Shown: positions 1 to 8,207 of the stretch, piece by piece | Position numbering within the stretch: the first letter of the stretch is position 1 | Layout: each line of letters opens with the position of its first letter | Program-made: the position numbers and the translations under genes | From: Chlorobiaceae bacterium | GTDB lineage: Bacteria; Bacteroidota; Chlorobiia; Chlorobiales; Chlorobiaceae | Assembly (NCBI GenBank): GCA_013335405.1 | Contig: JAAXVR010000012.1 | Span: 1 to 34,364 of the forward strand | Reading direction: 5' to 3' | DNA: 34,364 nucleotides | Notes under the pieces: model-generated | What the model was told of the DNA's origin: nothing | Databases searched by the model: none | Seen by the model: only the letters and a program-made list of their open reading frames with translations

Positions 1-231
<231 letters not shown>

Positions 232-233
232 CG

Positions 234-1667
234 TCACTTTCCGATGCAGAACCTTTCAAAAATCACGTTGAGTATCTCCTCGCTGACCACCTTTCCGGTT
301 ATTTCCCCGACATAGTCAAGTGCGGCGCGGAGTTCGAAGGCTATCAGTTCGGTACCTTCACCACCCTCGACCAGCAACCGCGCGTTGTCGAGCGAGTCAG
401 AAGCGTTACGCAACGCTTCGTAATGGCGAAGGCTGGTCACGAGTTCGCTCGCGTCATGGAGCTTGTCCAACCCCTCGACCATCGACGCCATAAGGTGCAG
501 GAGACCCTCAAGCCCCCTGCCTTTCGCCGCCGAGATGCCGCATACCTCGCAACCTGTCTCCCGTCGCAGCATCTGCACCCTTTCCGAAGCATCCGCAGCA
601 AGATCGGTCTTGTTTGCTGCAACGATCATGCGGGCATCGGGGTATTCGTCCCGGAACTGCCTGATGCGGGAAATTTCACCAGAAAGGTTTTCCTCCGAAC
701 TATCGAGAAGGTAAAGAATCAGGTCCGCCCGGGATATTTTCCGATAGCTCCGGATGACTCCCTCGTGCTCGATCTCTTCCGCGGTCTCGCGGAGCCCTGC
801 GGTATCGGTGAGACGGAACAGGGTCTTTTCGTGGATAAAACACTCCTCGATATAATCGCGCGTCGTCCCCGGCGTGTGGCTCACGATAGCCCGCTCCTCG
901 CCGAGCAATGCATTGAGCAGTGTCGATTTTCCCGCGTTCGGCTTCCCGGCGATAACCGTCGCGACACCCTCCTTCAGCAACCGGCCATTTCTGTAGGAAT
1001 CGATAAGCCTCTGCAGCTCTTCGTGAAGGGAGGCAAGTTCCTCGTCCAGCTCGCCGCGGTTCTGGAACTCCACATCCTCTTCGCTGAAATCGAGTTCGAG
1101 CTCCAGAAGTGCACAGGAATGCAGAAGCCGTTCCCTCATGCTTTCCAGTCGTTTTGAAAGCGTACCCTGCATCTGGGTAACCGCTGTCCTGAATGCCGAT
1201 TCCGAGAGAGCATGGATCATCTCGCCGATCGCCTCGGCCTGCAGGAGGTCGATGCGACCGTTCAGGAACGCGCGGCGGGTGAATTCGCCCGGCTCCGCCA
1301 GCCTGCACCCCTCGTCGAGCAATACCTGCAGGACATGTTTGACGACAACCGGTCCACCGTGGCAGGTGAACTCTATGACATCTTCCATGGTAAAGGAGTT
1401 CGGTGATCTGAACACCAGGGCGATTACTTCATCGATAAGCCCCTCCCGGTCGTGCATGGAGCCGAAATGGGCCCTGTATCCTTTCGAGCGGGAAAAAAGG
1501 AATGCGGGATCACCCTGCTTGCGAAACACCTTCCGGGCTATTTCGAAAATACCTCTGCCGCTGATGCGAACGACAGCAAGCGCACCGGCTCCCACTGGAG
1601 TGGCTATCGCCGCTATGGGCTCTGCCTGCTCAATGGGGGGGGCTGTTTCAGTCGTGGTTTGTTTCAT
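234..1667 (-). CDS. mnmE: tRNA uridine-5-carboxymethylaminomethyl modification GTPase MnmE (TrmE)
   Basis: MnmE works with MnmG to install the (carboxymethyl)aminomethyl group on wobble U34 of certain tRNAs. The 477-residue protein has the N-terminal folate-binding region (A-T-P-V-G-A-G-A-L then R-I-S-G), a helical domain, and an inserted G domain with P-loop GKPNAGKS at about 241-248, DTAGLRET near 290 and NKTD. It ends in the family's C-terminal F-C-I-G-K, whose Cys is characteristic of MnmE. Length is slightly above the usual 450 because of a short N-terminal extension. An 8-base C tract (coding strand) lies in codons 9-11 of that extension. The gene starts 16 bases after the upstream SDR stop on the same strand, so the two may be cotranscribed. 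Confidence 0.97.
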   Translation of the reverse strand: MKQTTTETAPPIEQAEPIAAIATPVGAGALAVVRISGRGIFEIARKVFRKQGDPAFLFSRSKGYRAHFGSMHDREGLIDEVIALVFRSPNSFTMEDVIEFTCHGGPVVVKHVLQVLLDEGCRLAEPGEFTRRAFLNGRIDLLQAEAIGEMIHALSESAFRTAVTQMQGTLSKRLESMRERLLHSCALLELELDFSEEDVEFQNRGELDEELASLHEELQRLIDSYRNGRLLKEGVATVIAGKPNAGKSTLLNALLGEERAIVSHTPGTTRDYIEECFIHEKTLFRLTDTAGLRETAEEIEHEGVIRSYRKISRADLILYLLDSSEENLSGEISRIRQFRDEYPDARMIVAANKTDLAADASERVQMLRRETGCEVCGISAAKGRGLEGLLHLMASMVEGLDKLHDASELVTSLRHYEALRNASDSLDNARLLVEGGEGTELIAFELRAALDYVGEITGKVVSEEILNVIFERFCIGK

Positions 1668-1683
1668 GGTTCATTGCAGAAAA

Positions 1684-2355
1684 TCAGGTTGGCCGGATCA
1701 CGATCTGGTCTGGCAGAATGCCGTCGGGAATTTCTATTGCCGATACGATGATGCGCGCGACTTCCCTGGGATCCATGAGTTTTGCCGGATTCAGGAATGT
1801 TCCGCTGAAAAAAGCGGTATCGACCGAGCCGGGGAAAATACAGCTTACCCGAATTCCGAGTGGCCGAAGCTCTTCCATGATCGACTCGGAAAAGCCGGCA
1901 ATACCGAACTTCGCTGCCGAGTAAGCCGAGCCACCCTTGAAACCGCGTTTTCCCGCAATCGATGCGATATTGACAATCATCCCTTTTTTCCGCTCCTTCA
2001 TGACGGGGACCACCTCTTTCGTGCAGAGAAACGCCGCCGTCAGATTCACGCCAATCGCCCGCTGCCATCCTGCGAGGGTTATCTTCTCGACATCGCCGAA
2101 AACGCCTGCACCCGCATTGTTGACCAGGATATCTATCGGGGAATCAGCCCTGCGGACCATCCCGAAAGCTTGCGCTATCTCTTCGGGGCGGGAGAGATCC
2201 GTCTTTATCCATCGGAAATTTTCATGCCCGACAGGACTCTCCCTGCGGTTCAGGCCGTAGACAATTGCGCCTTTTTCAAGCAGCAACTCTGCTGTGTGTA
2301 ACCCGATCCCTGAGCTCGTGCCGGTCACGACGGCGATACATCCTTTTATATCCAT
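1684..2355 (-). CDS. SDR-family NAD(P)-dependent oxidoreductase
   Basis: This is a classical short-chain dehydrogenase of 223 residues. It has the cofactor motif T-G-T-S-S-G-I-G near the N terminus, N-N-A-G-A-G, the catalytic Ser in the N-I-A-S-I-A-G strand, and the Y-S-A-A-K active-site motif. P-G-S-V-D-T follows. I chose the ATG at 2355 (M-D-I-K-G) because the cofactor motif then starts about 11 residues in, as usual, and AGGAG sits just upstream. A longer frame reaches 2445 but would run through the divergent promoter region shared with mazG. The substrate is not evident; the family includes sepiapterin reductase-like and ketoacyl reductases. It reads toward mnmE and may form an operon with it. 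Confidence 0.93.
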   Translation of the reverse strand: MDIKGCIAVVTGTSSGIGLHTAELLLEKGAIVYGLNRRESPVGHENFRWIKTDLSRPEEIAQAFGMVRRADSPIDILVNNAGAGVFGDVEKITLAGWQRAIGVNLTAAFLCTKEVVPVMKERKKGMIVNIASIAGKRGFKGGSAYSAAKFGIAGFSESIMEELRPLGIRVSCIFPGSVDTAFFSGTFLNPAKLMDPREVARIIVSAIEIPDGILPDQIVIRPT

Positions 2356-2394
2356 CGCTCCTGGTATTGAAAGTTTCCCAAACCATGTTGAAAT

Positions 2395-2400
2395 TATAAT
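2395..2400 (+). promoter_or_regulatory. Candidate -10 box for mazG
   Basis: A perfect TATAAT lies 64 bases before the mazG start in the AT-rich SDR/mazG divergent gap. No good -35 is seen at 16-18 bases; a TTGAAA sits 22 bases upstream, too far for the standard spacing. The motif GAATACCTGA follows directly at 2401-2410 and recurs upstream of prfB. Confidence 0.35.
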
Positions 2401-2463
2401 GAATACCTGAAAGAAACAGTAACTTCCCCTGCAGTTACCCTGCATAACACAAAAAGCTCGAGC

Positions 2464-3279
2464 ATGCCTGAAAAATCACCAATTGAAATCCTGAAGAAAG
2501 AGGTCCTGCTGCAGAGGAAAGGAACGCTGCCGGAACAGTTCGAACGGGTATGGAAACTTGTACGGGTCCTCAGGTCCGAGTGCCCGTGGGACAGGAAACA
2601 GACATCGGAATCACTTGCACACCTCCTGCTCGAGGAAAGCTACGAGCTGGTTGACGCCATCGACAGGAAAGATGTTTCCGAACTGAAAAAGGAGCTTGGC
2701 GACCTCTTTCTGCACCTCTGTTTCCAGGTCATGCTTTGTGAAGAAAACGGAACATTTTCTTTCGAGGACGTCTTCGATGCCCTGTGCACGAAACTGATCA
2801 GCAGACACCCTCATGTCTTCGGCGAGGTCACTGCCGAAACCGAACAGGATGTGCTGAAAAACTGGGAAACCCTGAAAATGCAGGAGGGCCGGAAGAGTCT
2901 GCTCGACGGTGTTCCGAAAGCCATGTCGGAGCTCCTGCGAGCTTACCGCGTCCAGAAAAAGGTATCGGGAGTCGGCTTCGACTGGCCGAACGGCGAAAGC
3001 GTGCTTGAAAAGCTGGTTGAAGAACTTGAGGAACTCAACCATGCCGGGAACAGGGAGGAACAGGAGGAGGAGTTCGGCGACCTGCTCTTTACGATCGTAA
3101 ACTACAGCCGGTTTCTCGGGACGAACCCCGAAGATGCCCTGCGCAAAGCCACCAACAAATTCATGGAAAGGTTCCGCAAAGTCGAAACAGATGTGGATGC
3201 ATCCGGACGCGCATGGCAGGATTATTCAGCCGAAGAGCTTGACCGGCTCTGGAACAAGGCGAAGCAAAAAAACGGTTGA
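2464..3279 (+). CDS. mazG: Nucleoside triphosphate pyrophosphohydrolase MazG
   Basis: MazG hydrolyses (d)NTPs to the monophosphate plus PPi and is thought to clean up aberrant nucleotides or modulate the stringent response. The 271-residue protein has two MazG domains in tandem. The first carries the C-P-W-D segment, the metal-binding L-L-E-E-S-Y-E-L helix and the partner E-L-G-D-L-F-L-H helix. The second has E-E-L-E-E-L and E-E-F-G-D-L-L-F-T. This matches the two-domain organisation and 263-residue length of the E. coli enzyme. No strong Shine-Dalgarno is seen before the ATG. It diverges from the SDR gene and converges on the methyltransferase. Confidence 0.96.
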   Translation: MPEKSPIEILKKEVLLQRKGTLPEQFERVWKLVRVLRSECPWDRKQTSESLAHLLLEESYELVDAIDRKDVSELKKELGDLFLHLCFQVMLCEENGTFSFEDVFDALCTKLISRHPHVFGEVTAETEQDVLKNWETLKMQEGRKSLLDGVPKAMSELLRAYRVQKKVSGVGFDWPNGESVLEKLVEELEELNHAGNREEQEEEFGDLLFTIVNYSRFLGTNPEDALRKATNKFMERFRKVETDVDASGRAWQDYSAEELDRLWNKAKQKNG

Positions 3280-3366
3280 AATCGTTTGAACGTGCGCACC
3301 ATGACCATTCGGCTTCATTCATGCGCTCTAAGCGGGCGAAAACAATGACCCGGGCCTGAAAAACCT

Positions 3367-4110
3367 TCAGGATGTTTTCACACTGTGGAATATCGTGTCG
3401 GGACATCCGGCAAGTCCCATTTTTTCCAGTTCGGCTGCAGATGCCAGATCCCCGGCGCAGGCTGTCCTGACCTCGAAACCTGCTTCCCTCAGCCTGTCGG
3501 CATAGTCCGGTCCATACCTGCGGACATGGTCCTGCTGCCCGAACACCTGAAGCCTCTCCTCAGGAGTGGCGAAAGAAAGGTTTTCAATGGTCTTATCCGC
3601 CGTTACGGGCACCATCAGGATAGCCCAGCCGTTTTTTTTCAGTACTCTGTATATCTCACCAATGGCTTTACGGTCATCCTCAATGTGTTCGAGAACATGG
3701 CTGCAGAAAATGACATCGAACGATACATCGGGAAAATCTATCGAGGTAATATCCATGCGCACCATTGCTCGGGATTCATCGAGATCTGCCGAAAGGTACC
3801 CCTTACCGGCAGCTTTTTTCAATCCTGGCTCAAGACAGAATTCAGGCGCGATGTGAAGAAGTTTTTTCTGTCTGCCGTCAAAAAGGTCTGTATGTTTTCC
3901 CAGGAAAAGCCAAAGTAACCGATGACGCTCGAGCGCCCTGCAATGAGGACACATGGCATCCGGGCGCCGTATGACACCGAACTCCGGAAATTTTCGCGAC
4001 CATCTGCAGCAGACGGGACAAAAACGCCGGTGACCCAGATAGATAATCCCGATAACCCGATATTTGAACCGTACCAGAACACGTTTCACGCCTTTGATAT
4101 TGACCGGCAT
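3367..4110 (-). CDS. Class I SAM-dependent methyltransferase with N-terminal zinc ribbon
   Basis: This is a putative methyltransferase of 247 residues. A Cys-x-x-Cys pair at 31/34 and another at 54/57 form a likely zinc ribbon. The C-terminal two thirds is a type-11 methyltransferase fold: a degenerate motif I region around L-S-A-D-L-D, F-D-V-I-F-C-S-H-V-L-E-H-I (motif II/post-II), and Y-R-V-L-K-K-N-G-W. The acceptor is unknown. The frame starts at ATG 4110, overlapping the upstream esterase by 25 bases; a GTG at 4089 would instead give a 4-base GTGA overlap with the esterase stop. Either way the two genes are translationally linked. In bacteria such proteins often sit in glycan clusters, but no such cluster is visible here. 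Confidence 0.88.
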   Translation of the reverse strand: MPVNIKGVKRVLVRFKYRVIGIIYLGHRRFCPVCCRWSRKFPEFGVIRRPDAMCPHCRALERHRLLWLFLGKHTDLFDGRQKKLLHIAPEFCLEPGLKKAAGKGYLSADLDESRAMVRMDITSIDFPDVSFDVIFCSHVLEHIEDDRKAIGEIYRVLKKNGWAILMVPVTADKTIENLSFATPEERLQVFGQQDHVRRYGPDYADRLREAGFEVRTACAGDLASAAELEKMGLAGCPDTIFHSVKTS

Positions 4111-4763
4111 GGTGTTTCAGAAAAACGATTGGAGAAAAATTTTTCAAGAAACCCGCCTGCAGACTCGAGGTACTCACCGGCAGCTTCATGCCCACCCTTG
4201 AACGAACAGGTGACATGCGGAAGGCAGCTTTCGGCGAACCTCCTGCAATCCCGCATGAACGGTTCCTTCTGGTAGATCGGGTCCCTGTCGCCTCGGGCGA
4301 TATGCACAAGAGGCAACTGCCCTGCCAGCTCAAGCTCAGGAGGGAAATCCCCCCCAAGCAGCATGAGACCCGAAGAGCGGTGCATGCCAAGGGCTGCCGC
4401 CCGTGAAGCCATCCCCGTTCCCTGCGAGAAACCATGAAAAATCAGTGCGGTCGAAGGTTGCAGAATCTTGTCTAGTACCGCATCGACATAGCGGATATTT
4501 TCCTTTATTCTCGTCAGGCGGTGATCGCTTGTCATCCAGCAGGCGCCGGATTTCCCTTTCAGAGTGTAGAAGGGATGCAGTGCTTCGATGGAGCAGAGTG
4601 TGCAGCGTTCGGAGCCCGGAATGGAAACAAGCAGTCCGAGTTCGTCCTCAGCCGACTGTCCATAACCGTGGAACCCTGTCAGCAGAACCGATTCCGGTCT
4701 CAGCAGGGATGGGCGGAGCAAATACCTGCCGCTCACCGTTGTCCTGATCGAATACTCTTCCAT
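4086..4763 (-). CDS. Alpha/beta-hydrolase, phospholipase/carboxylesterase family
   Basis: This 225-residue protein looks like a serine hydrolase of the phospholipase/carboxylesterase (Abhydrolase_2) group. The oxyanion-hole strand reads F-H-G-Y-G, the nucleophile elbow is G-F-S-Q-G with Ser at 113, the acid is likely Asp161 in G-D-R-D-P, and the base is His192 in G-G-H-E. All three triad residues are therefore present. There is no signal peptide, so it should act in the cytoplasm. The substrate is unknown. It overlaps the downstream methyltransferase, implying coexpression, and begins about 80 bases after the end of the treS-mak gene, from which it is separated by a likely terminator. Confidence 0.88.
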   Translation of the reverse strand: MEEYSIRTTVSGRYLLRPSLLRPESVLLTGFHGYGQSAEDELGLLVSIPGSERCTLCSIEALHPFYTLKGKSGACWMTSDHRLTRIKENIRYVDAVLDKILQPSTALIFHGFSQGTGMASRAAALGMHRSSGLMLLGGDFPPELELAGQLPLVHIARGDRDPIYQKEPFMRDCRRFAESCLPHVTCSFKGGHEAAGEYLESAGGFLEKFFSNRFSETPCRSISKA

Positions 4764-4785
4764 GAATCCTTGGCAAAGATACTAT

Positions 4786-4833
4786 GAAAAAGGAAACGGG
4801 CCTGCCCTCGCTCAAGGGAAACCTGCCCGTTTC
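4786..4833 (-). terminator. Rho-independent terminator of the glgE-treS operon
   Basis: Arms GAAACGGGC (4793-4801) and GCCCGTTTC (4825-4833) pair perfectly, with an inner CCCT/AGGG stem (4805-4808 with 4815-4818). On the minus strand the hairpin is followed by CTTTTTC. It lies just past the treS-mak stop and before the esterase start. Confidence 0.75.
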
Positions 4834-4845
4834 ATCACTGCGGTT

Positions 4846-7800
4846 TTACGATTCGAGGATCTTCAGAATGCCCCTGAGCGGAATATCCGCCCACTGAGGC
4901 CGGTTGTTGAGCTCGTAGTTCAGTTCGTAGACAGCCTTGTTCATCAGATAGGCTCTCATGAGGTGCTCCCTCTGTTTCGGGTCCGCAGGAACAATATCGC
5001 TGCCTGCGGTTTTCTCGAAATAGGTGTCGATGAAATGCTGCCCAACATAGAAGCTCCAGCGATCAGCCCAAGGCTCCAGCACTGCCCGGTCTTCCGGACG
5101 GAACACGGAGCTGCCGCGGTGCAGCACGTTGAAAGCGGCATAATCGAATGAACGGAGCATGCCTGATATATCGCGGAAAACGGAACGCTTTATCTTGCGC
5201 TCGGAAAGCGATTTGGCCGGTTCACCCTCGAAATCGATAATGACGAAATCCTTGCCGGTATACAGCACCTGGCCGAGATGGAAATCTCCATGGATTCTGA
5301 TCTTCAGGGTATCGATTTTTTCGGCCCTCACCGGATCGAACTGCTGCAGTATCTGCTTGTGTTTCTGCAGAAGCAGGGAGCAGAGCTGCTGCTGCTCTTC
5401 AGACAGAGAAGATTTGATCTCACGGATCAGTATGACCGTCCGCTTCACCTGTTCGCACATCGCCTGATAGATGGAGCGCTGGTAAAGCGTCGTGAAAGGT
5501 TCGGGCACAAATGCCTGCTCGCCCTCGAGCGATGCAAGTGCAAGGTGCATATCCGCAGTCCGTTCTGCAAGCTTTTCTATCATGCCGAGATATGCTTCTC
5601 CGAGCAGTTCGTGCATAACCCCGGGAAGTTTGACGGGGTCGCCGCTCAGCTTAGGAAGGTCGGGAAGCACGATGCCGGCATGTATCTTTGCAAGAACATC
5701 GTCATAAAAGCGTTTGACCTGGTCGAGCGAGAGCTGCCATGCATCTCCTTCGTTCGGGACATAATTCTGCAGGATGCCGAGCGAGTAACGGCTTGACCGG
5801 TTCTGCTCATAGTTCAGCGAGCCGAGATAACGCGGAAGATTCCTGAAGGATGTCCTGTCGCTCAGGGCACTGCACATTTCGACTTCAGGCGAAACACCGT
5901 TTTCGATTCGGCGGTAAAGCTTGAAGCAGAGCTCGTTGTGGTACCTGATCGAGGTGTTCGTCTGTTCCGCCCCCATCAGTGCAGGCTCAACCTCTCTGTT
6001 GGCAATTTTTTCCGTCAATGCATCAACAGCGGTGGATTTCACTCCGGATACAAGGCCGGCTTTTCCACGCCATCCATCCCTGCCTGTAAGCAACTGGAAA
6101 AGACAGCTGAGGAAACGATTGTCGAAAGTCGCGTCGCAGAGGTAGCCCTCGTCATCCCCTACTATTGCCCTCGCAATCACCCTCTTGCTGAAATTGTCAT
6201 CCCCCTCGGTGATTGAGGAAAGCGGCGTGAAACAGACCGGAAGCTGGTAAAGCTCGTTTTCCCCGCTGGAATAATAGACCTCGGTGACCAGCAGTTTCGT
6301 TCTGTCCAGTCCGGTGACCGGAATAGTGTCGATGATGGCGATGCGCATGATGGTCCTCGCCTTGCCTCCGAACCAGCGGCTTGCACGGTAATACCGGGGA
6401 AGAATTTCCGTTTCGAGCTTTTCGCGTGTCTTGCCGGAAAAGAGCTGCTGCCAGCGGTAGACGTTGGCGAAAGCCTTGTCGAGGGAGGTCTGTCCGTCAG
6501 CGTTTTCAGCGTCTTTGACCAGTTTCAGCCAGAAATACCCGTAGGAACCAAGGGCAACCATGTAAGGGATCTTCCTGATTTTCGGGAACCGGTTCATGCT
6601 GAAAACTTCTTCCGGGATGTACCCCTCGAACTGAGACAGGTCGAACGTTACAGCCTGTGCATTCCGTGAGAGGTTAACCACCGTGAGAATAGTCTCGTCC
6701 TCGTAACGCCTGATGAAGCTCAGCACTTTCGGGTTGTTCACCTGCATGAACTCGATTGAACCCCGGCTCAGCGATTTGTAGCGGCGCGCCATCGCCAGAG
6801 TATGGCGCATCCACCAGAGCAGCGAGTTAACGTTGCTCTCCTGAACTTCGACGTTCACCGCTTCATAATGATATTCCGGGTCGATGATGACCGGAAGCAG
6901 CAGTTGCTGGGGGTTCGCACGCGAAAAGCCCGCATTGCGGTCGCCGTTCCACTGCATGGGGGTACGCACTCCGTCGCGGTCACCAAGGTAAAAGTTGTCT
7001 CCCATACCGATCTCGTCGCCGTAATAGAGCACAGGAGTACCCGGAAGGGAGAGCAGCATGATGTTCATCAGCTCGATCCTCCGTCTGTCATTGTTCATGA
7101 GCGGAGCGAGGCGGCGCCTGATACCGAGGTTGATGCGTGCCTTCGGGTCGCGTGCATAGACCCTCCTCATGTAGTCGCGCTCTTCGTCGGTCACCATTTC
7201 AAGGGTCAGTTCGTCATGGTTTCGAAGAAACGAGGCCCATTGGCAGGAATCGGGAATCTCGGGAGTCTGTTCGAGGATGTCGATGATGGGAAAACGGTCT
7301 TCCATGGCAAGCGCCATGTACATCCTCGGCATGAGTGGAAAATGAAAGTTCATGTGGCACATGTCACCCTTGCCAAAATATGCCGCCGAATCCTCCGGCC
7401 ACTGATTGGCTTCGGCAAGCAACATCCGGTTGGGATAGTGCTCGTCGACATACGCGCGGAACTTCCGCAGGAATTCGAATGTCTGCGGGAGATTCTCGCA
7501 GTTGGTCCCTTCGGCTTCGTACAGATAGGGAACGGCATCGAGCCTGAGGCCGTCGACACCCATACCGAGCCAGAAATCGAGAACGTCGAAAAGAGCCCTC
7601 TGGACCTCGGGGTTTTCGAAATTCAGGTCGGGCTGGTGATGGAAGAACCGGTGCCAGTAGTACTGTCCCGCTATCGGATCATAGGTCCAGTTGGAAGTTT
7701 CGAAATCCTGGAAGATGATCCGGGTTTCGGAATACTTGTTAGGATCGTCGCTCCACACGTAGAAATTCCGCTCCGCAGATCCTGCGGGTGCCCTTCGGGC

Positions 7801-8148
7801 GCGCTGGAACCAGGCATGCTGGTCTGACGTATGGTTGACGACAAGTTCGGTGATGACCTTCAGACCCCGGCTGTGAGCCTCCTCGAGAAATTCCCTGAAA
7901 TCGTCCAGTGTACCGTAATCCGGGTTGACCGACATGTAGTCGGCAATATCGTAACCGTCGTCACGCAATGGCGAAGGGTAGAATGGAAGCAGCCATATCG
8001 CCGTAACCCCGATGCTCTCGAGATAACCGAGCTTCTGGCGGAGCCCCTGGAAATCTCCGATACCGTCGTTGTTGCTGTCGAAGAATGTCTTTACATGCGC
8101 CTCGTAAATAATCGCGTCTTTATACCAGAGCGGTTCGGGTTGATACAT
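4846..8148 (-). CDS. treS: Trehalose synthase (maltose alpha-D-glucosyltransferase) fused to maltokinase
   Basis: This bifunctional protein should interconvert trehalose and maltose (TreS) and phosphorylate maltose to maltose-1-phosphate (maltokinase, Mak/Pep2), the donor used by GlgE. Residues about 1-560 are a GH13 barrel with D-G-L-R-L-D-A (nucleophile Asp about 204), L-L-A-E-A-N (acid/base Glu about 246) and F-L-R-N-H-D-E (Asp about 312). The C-terminal half is an aminoglycoside-phosphotransferase-like kinase with H-G-D-F-H-L-G-Q at about 953-960 and the metal-binding D-F-E-G-E-P near 972. I chose ATG 8148, giving 1100 residues, because the frame upstream to 8274 overlaps glgE and carries no family sequence; P-L-W-Y-K-D-A is the usual TreS start. 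It is the downstream gene of the glgE operon. Confidence 0.95.
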   Translation of the reverse strand: MYQPEPLWYKDAIIYEAHVKTFFDSNNDGIGDFQGLRQKLGYLESIGVTAIWLLPFYPSPLRDDGYDIADYMSVNPDYGTLDDFREFLEEAHSRGLKVITELVVNHTSDQHAWFQRARRAPAGSAERNFYVWSDDPNKYSETRIIFQDFETSNWTYDPIAGQYYWHRFFHHQPDLNFENPEVQRALFDVLDFWLGMGVDGLRLDAVPYLYEAEGTNCENLPQTFEFLRKFRAYVDEHYPNRMLLAEANQWPEDSAAYFGKGDMCHMNFHFPLMPRMYMALAMEDRFPIIDILEQTPEIPDSCQWASFLRNHDELTLEMVTDEERDYMRRVYARDPKARINLGIRRRLAPLMNNDRRRIELMNIMLLSLPGTPVLYYGDEIGMGDNFYLGDRDGVRTPMQWNGDRNAGFSRANPQQLLLPVIIDPEYHYEAVNVEVQESNVNSLLWWMRHTLAMARRYKSLSRGSIEFMQVNNPKVLSFIRRYEDETILTVVNLSRNAQAVTFDLSQFEGYIPEEVFSMNRFPKIRKIPYMVALGSYGYFWLKLVKDAENADGQTSLDKAFANVYRWQQLFSGKTREKLETEILPRYYRASRWFGGKARTIMRIAIIDTIPVTGLDRTKLLVTEVYYSSGENELYQLPVCFTPLSSITEGDDNFSKRVIARAIVGDDEGYLCDATFDNRFLSCLFQLLTGRDGWRGKAGLVSGVKSTAVDALTEKIANREVEPALMGAEQTNTSIRYHNELCFKLYRRIENGVSPEVEMCSALSDRTSFRNLPRYLGSLNYEQNRSSRYSLGILQNYVPNEGDAWQLSLDQVKRFYDDVLAKIHAGIVLPDLPKLSGDPVKLPGVMHELLGEAYLGMIEKLAERTADMHLALASLEGEQAFVPEPFTTLYQRSIYQAMCEQVKRTVILIREIKSSLSEEQQQLCSLLLQKHKQILQQFDPVRAEKIDTLKIRIHGDFHLGQVLYTGKDFVIIDFEGEPAKSLSERKIKRSVFRDISGMLRSFDYAAFNVLHRGSSVFRPEDRAVLEPWADRWSFYVGQHFIDTYFEKTAGSDIVPADPKQREHLMRAYLMNKAVYELNYELNNRPQWADIPLRGILKILES

Positions 8149-8207
8149 GATTACGTCGTGAGTGTAAGGTGGTTGATTGAATCTGTAATTATATGTTTTA
8201 TATGCTT

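Noticed and set aside
423-1157. 244-residue open frame on the plus strand
   Set aside because: It is antisense to mnmE, which has full family motifs; the frame is a by-product of biased codon use in the opposite strand and has no recognisable motif.
6802-7827. 341-residue open frame on the plus strand
   Set aside because: Antisense to the GH13 domain of treS-mak; rich in Val and His in the manner of complementary-strand shadows.
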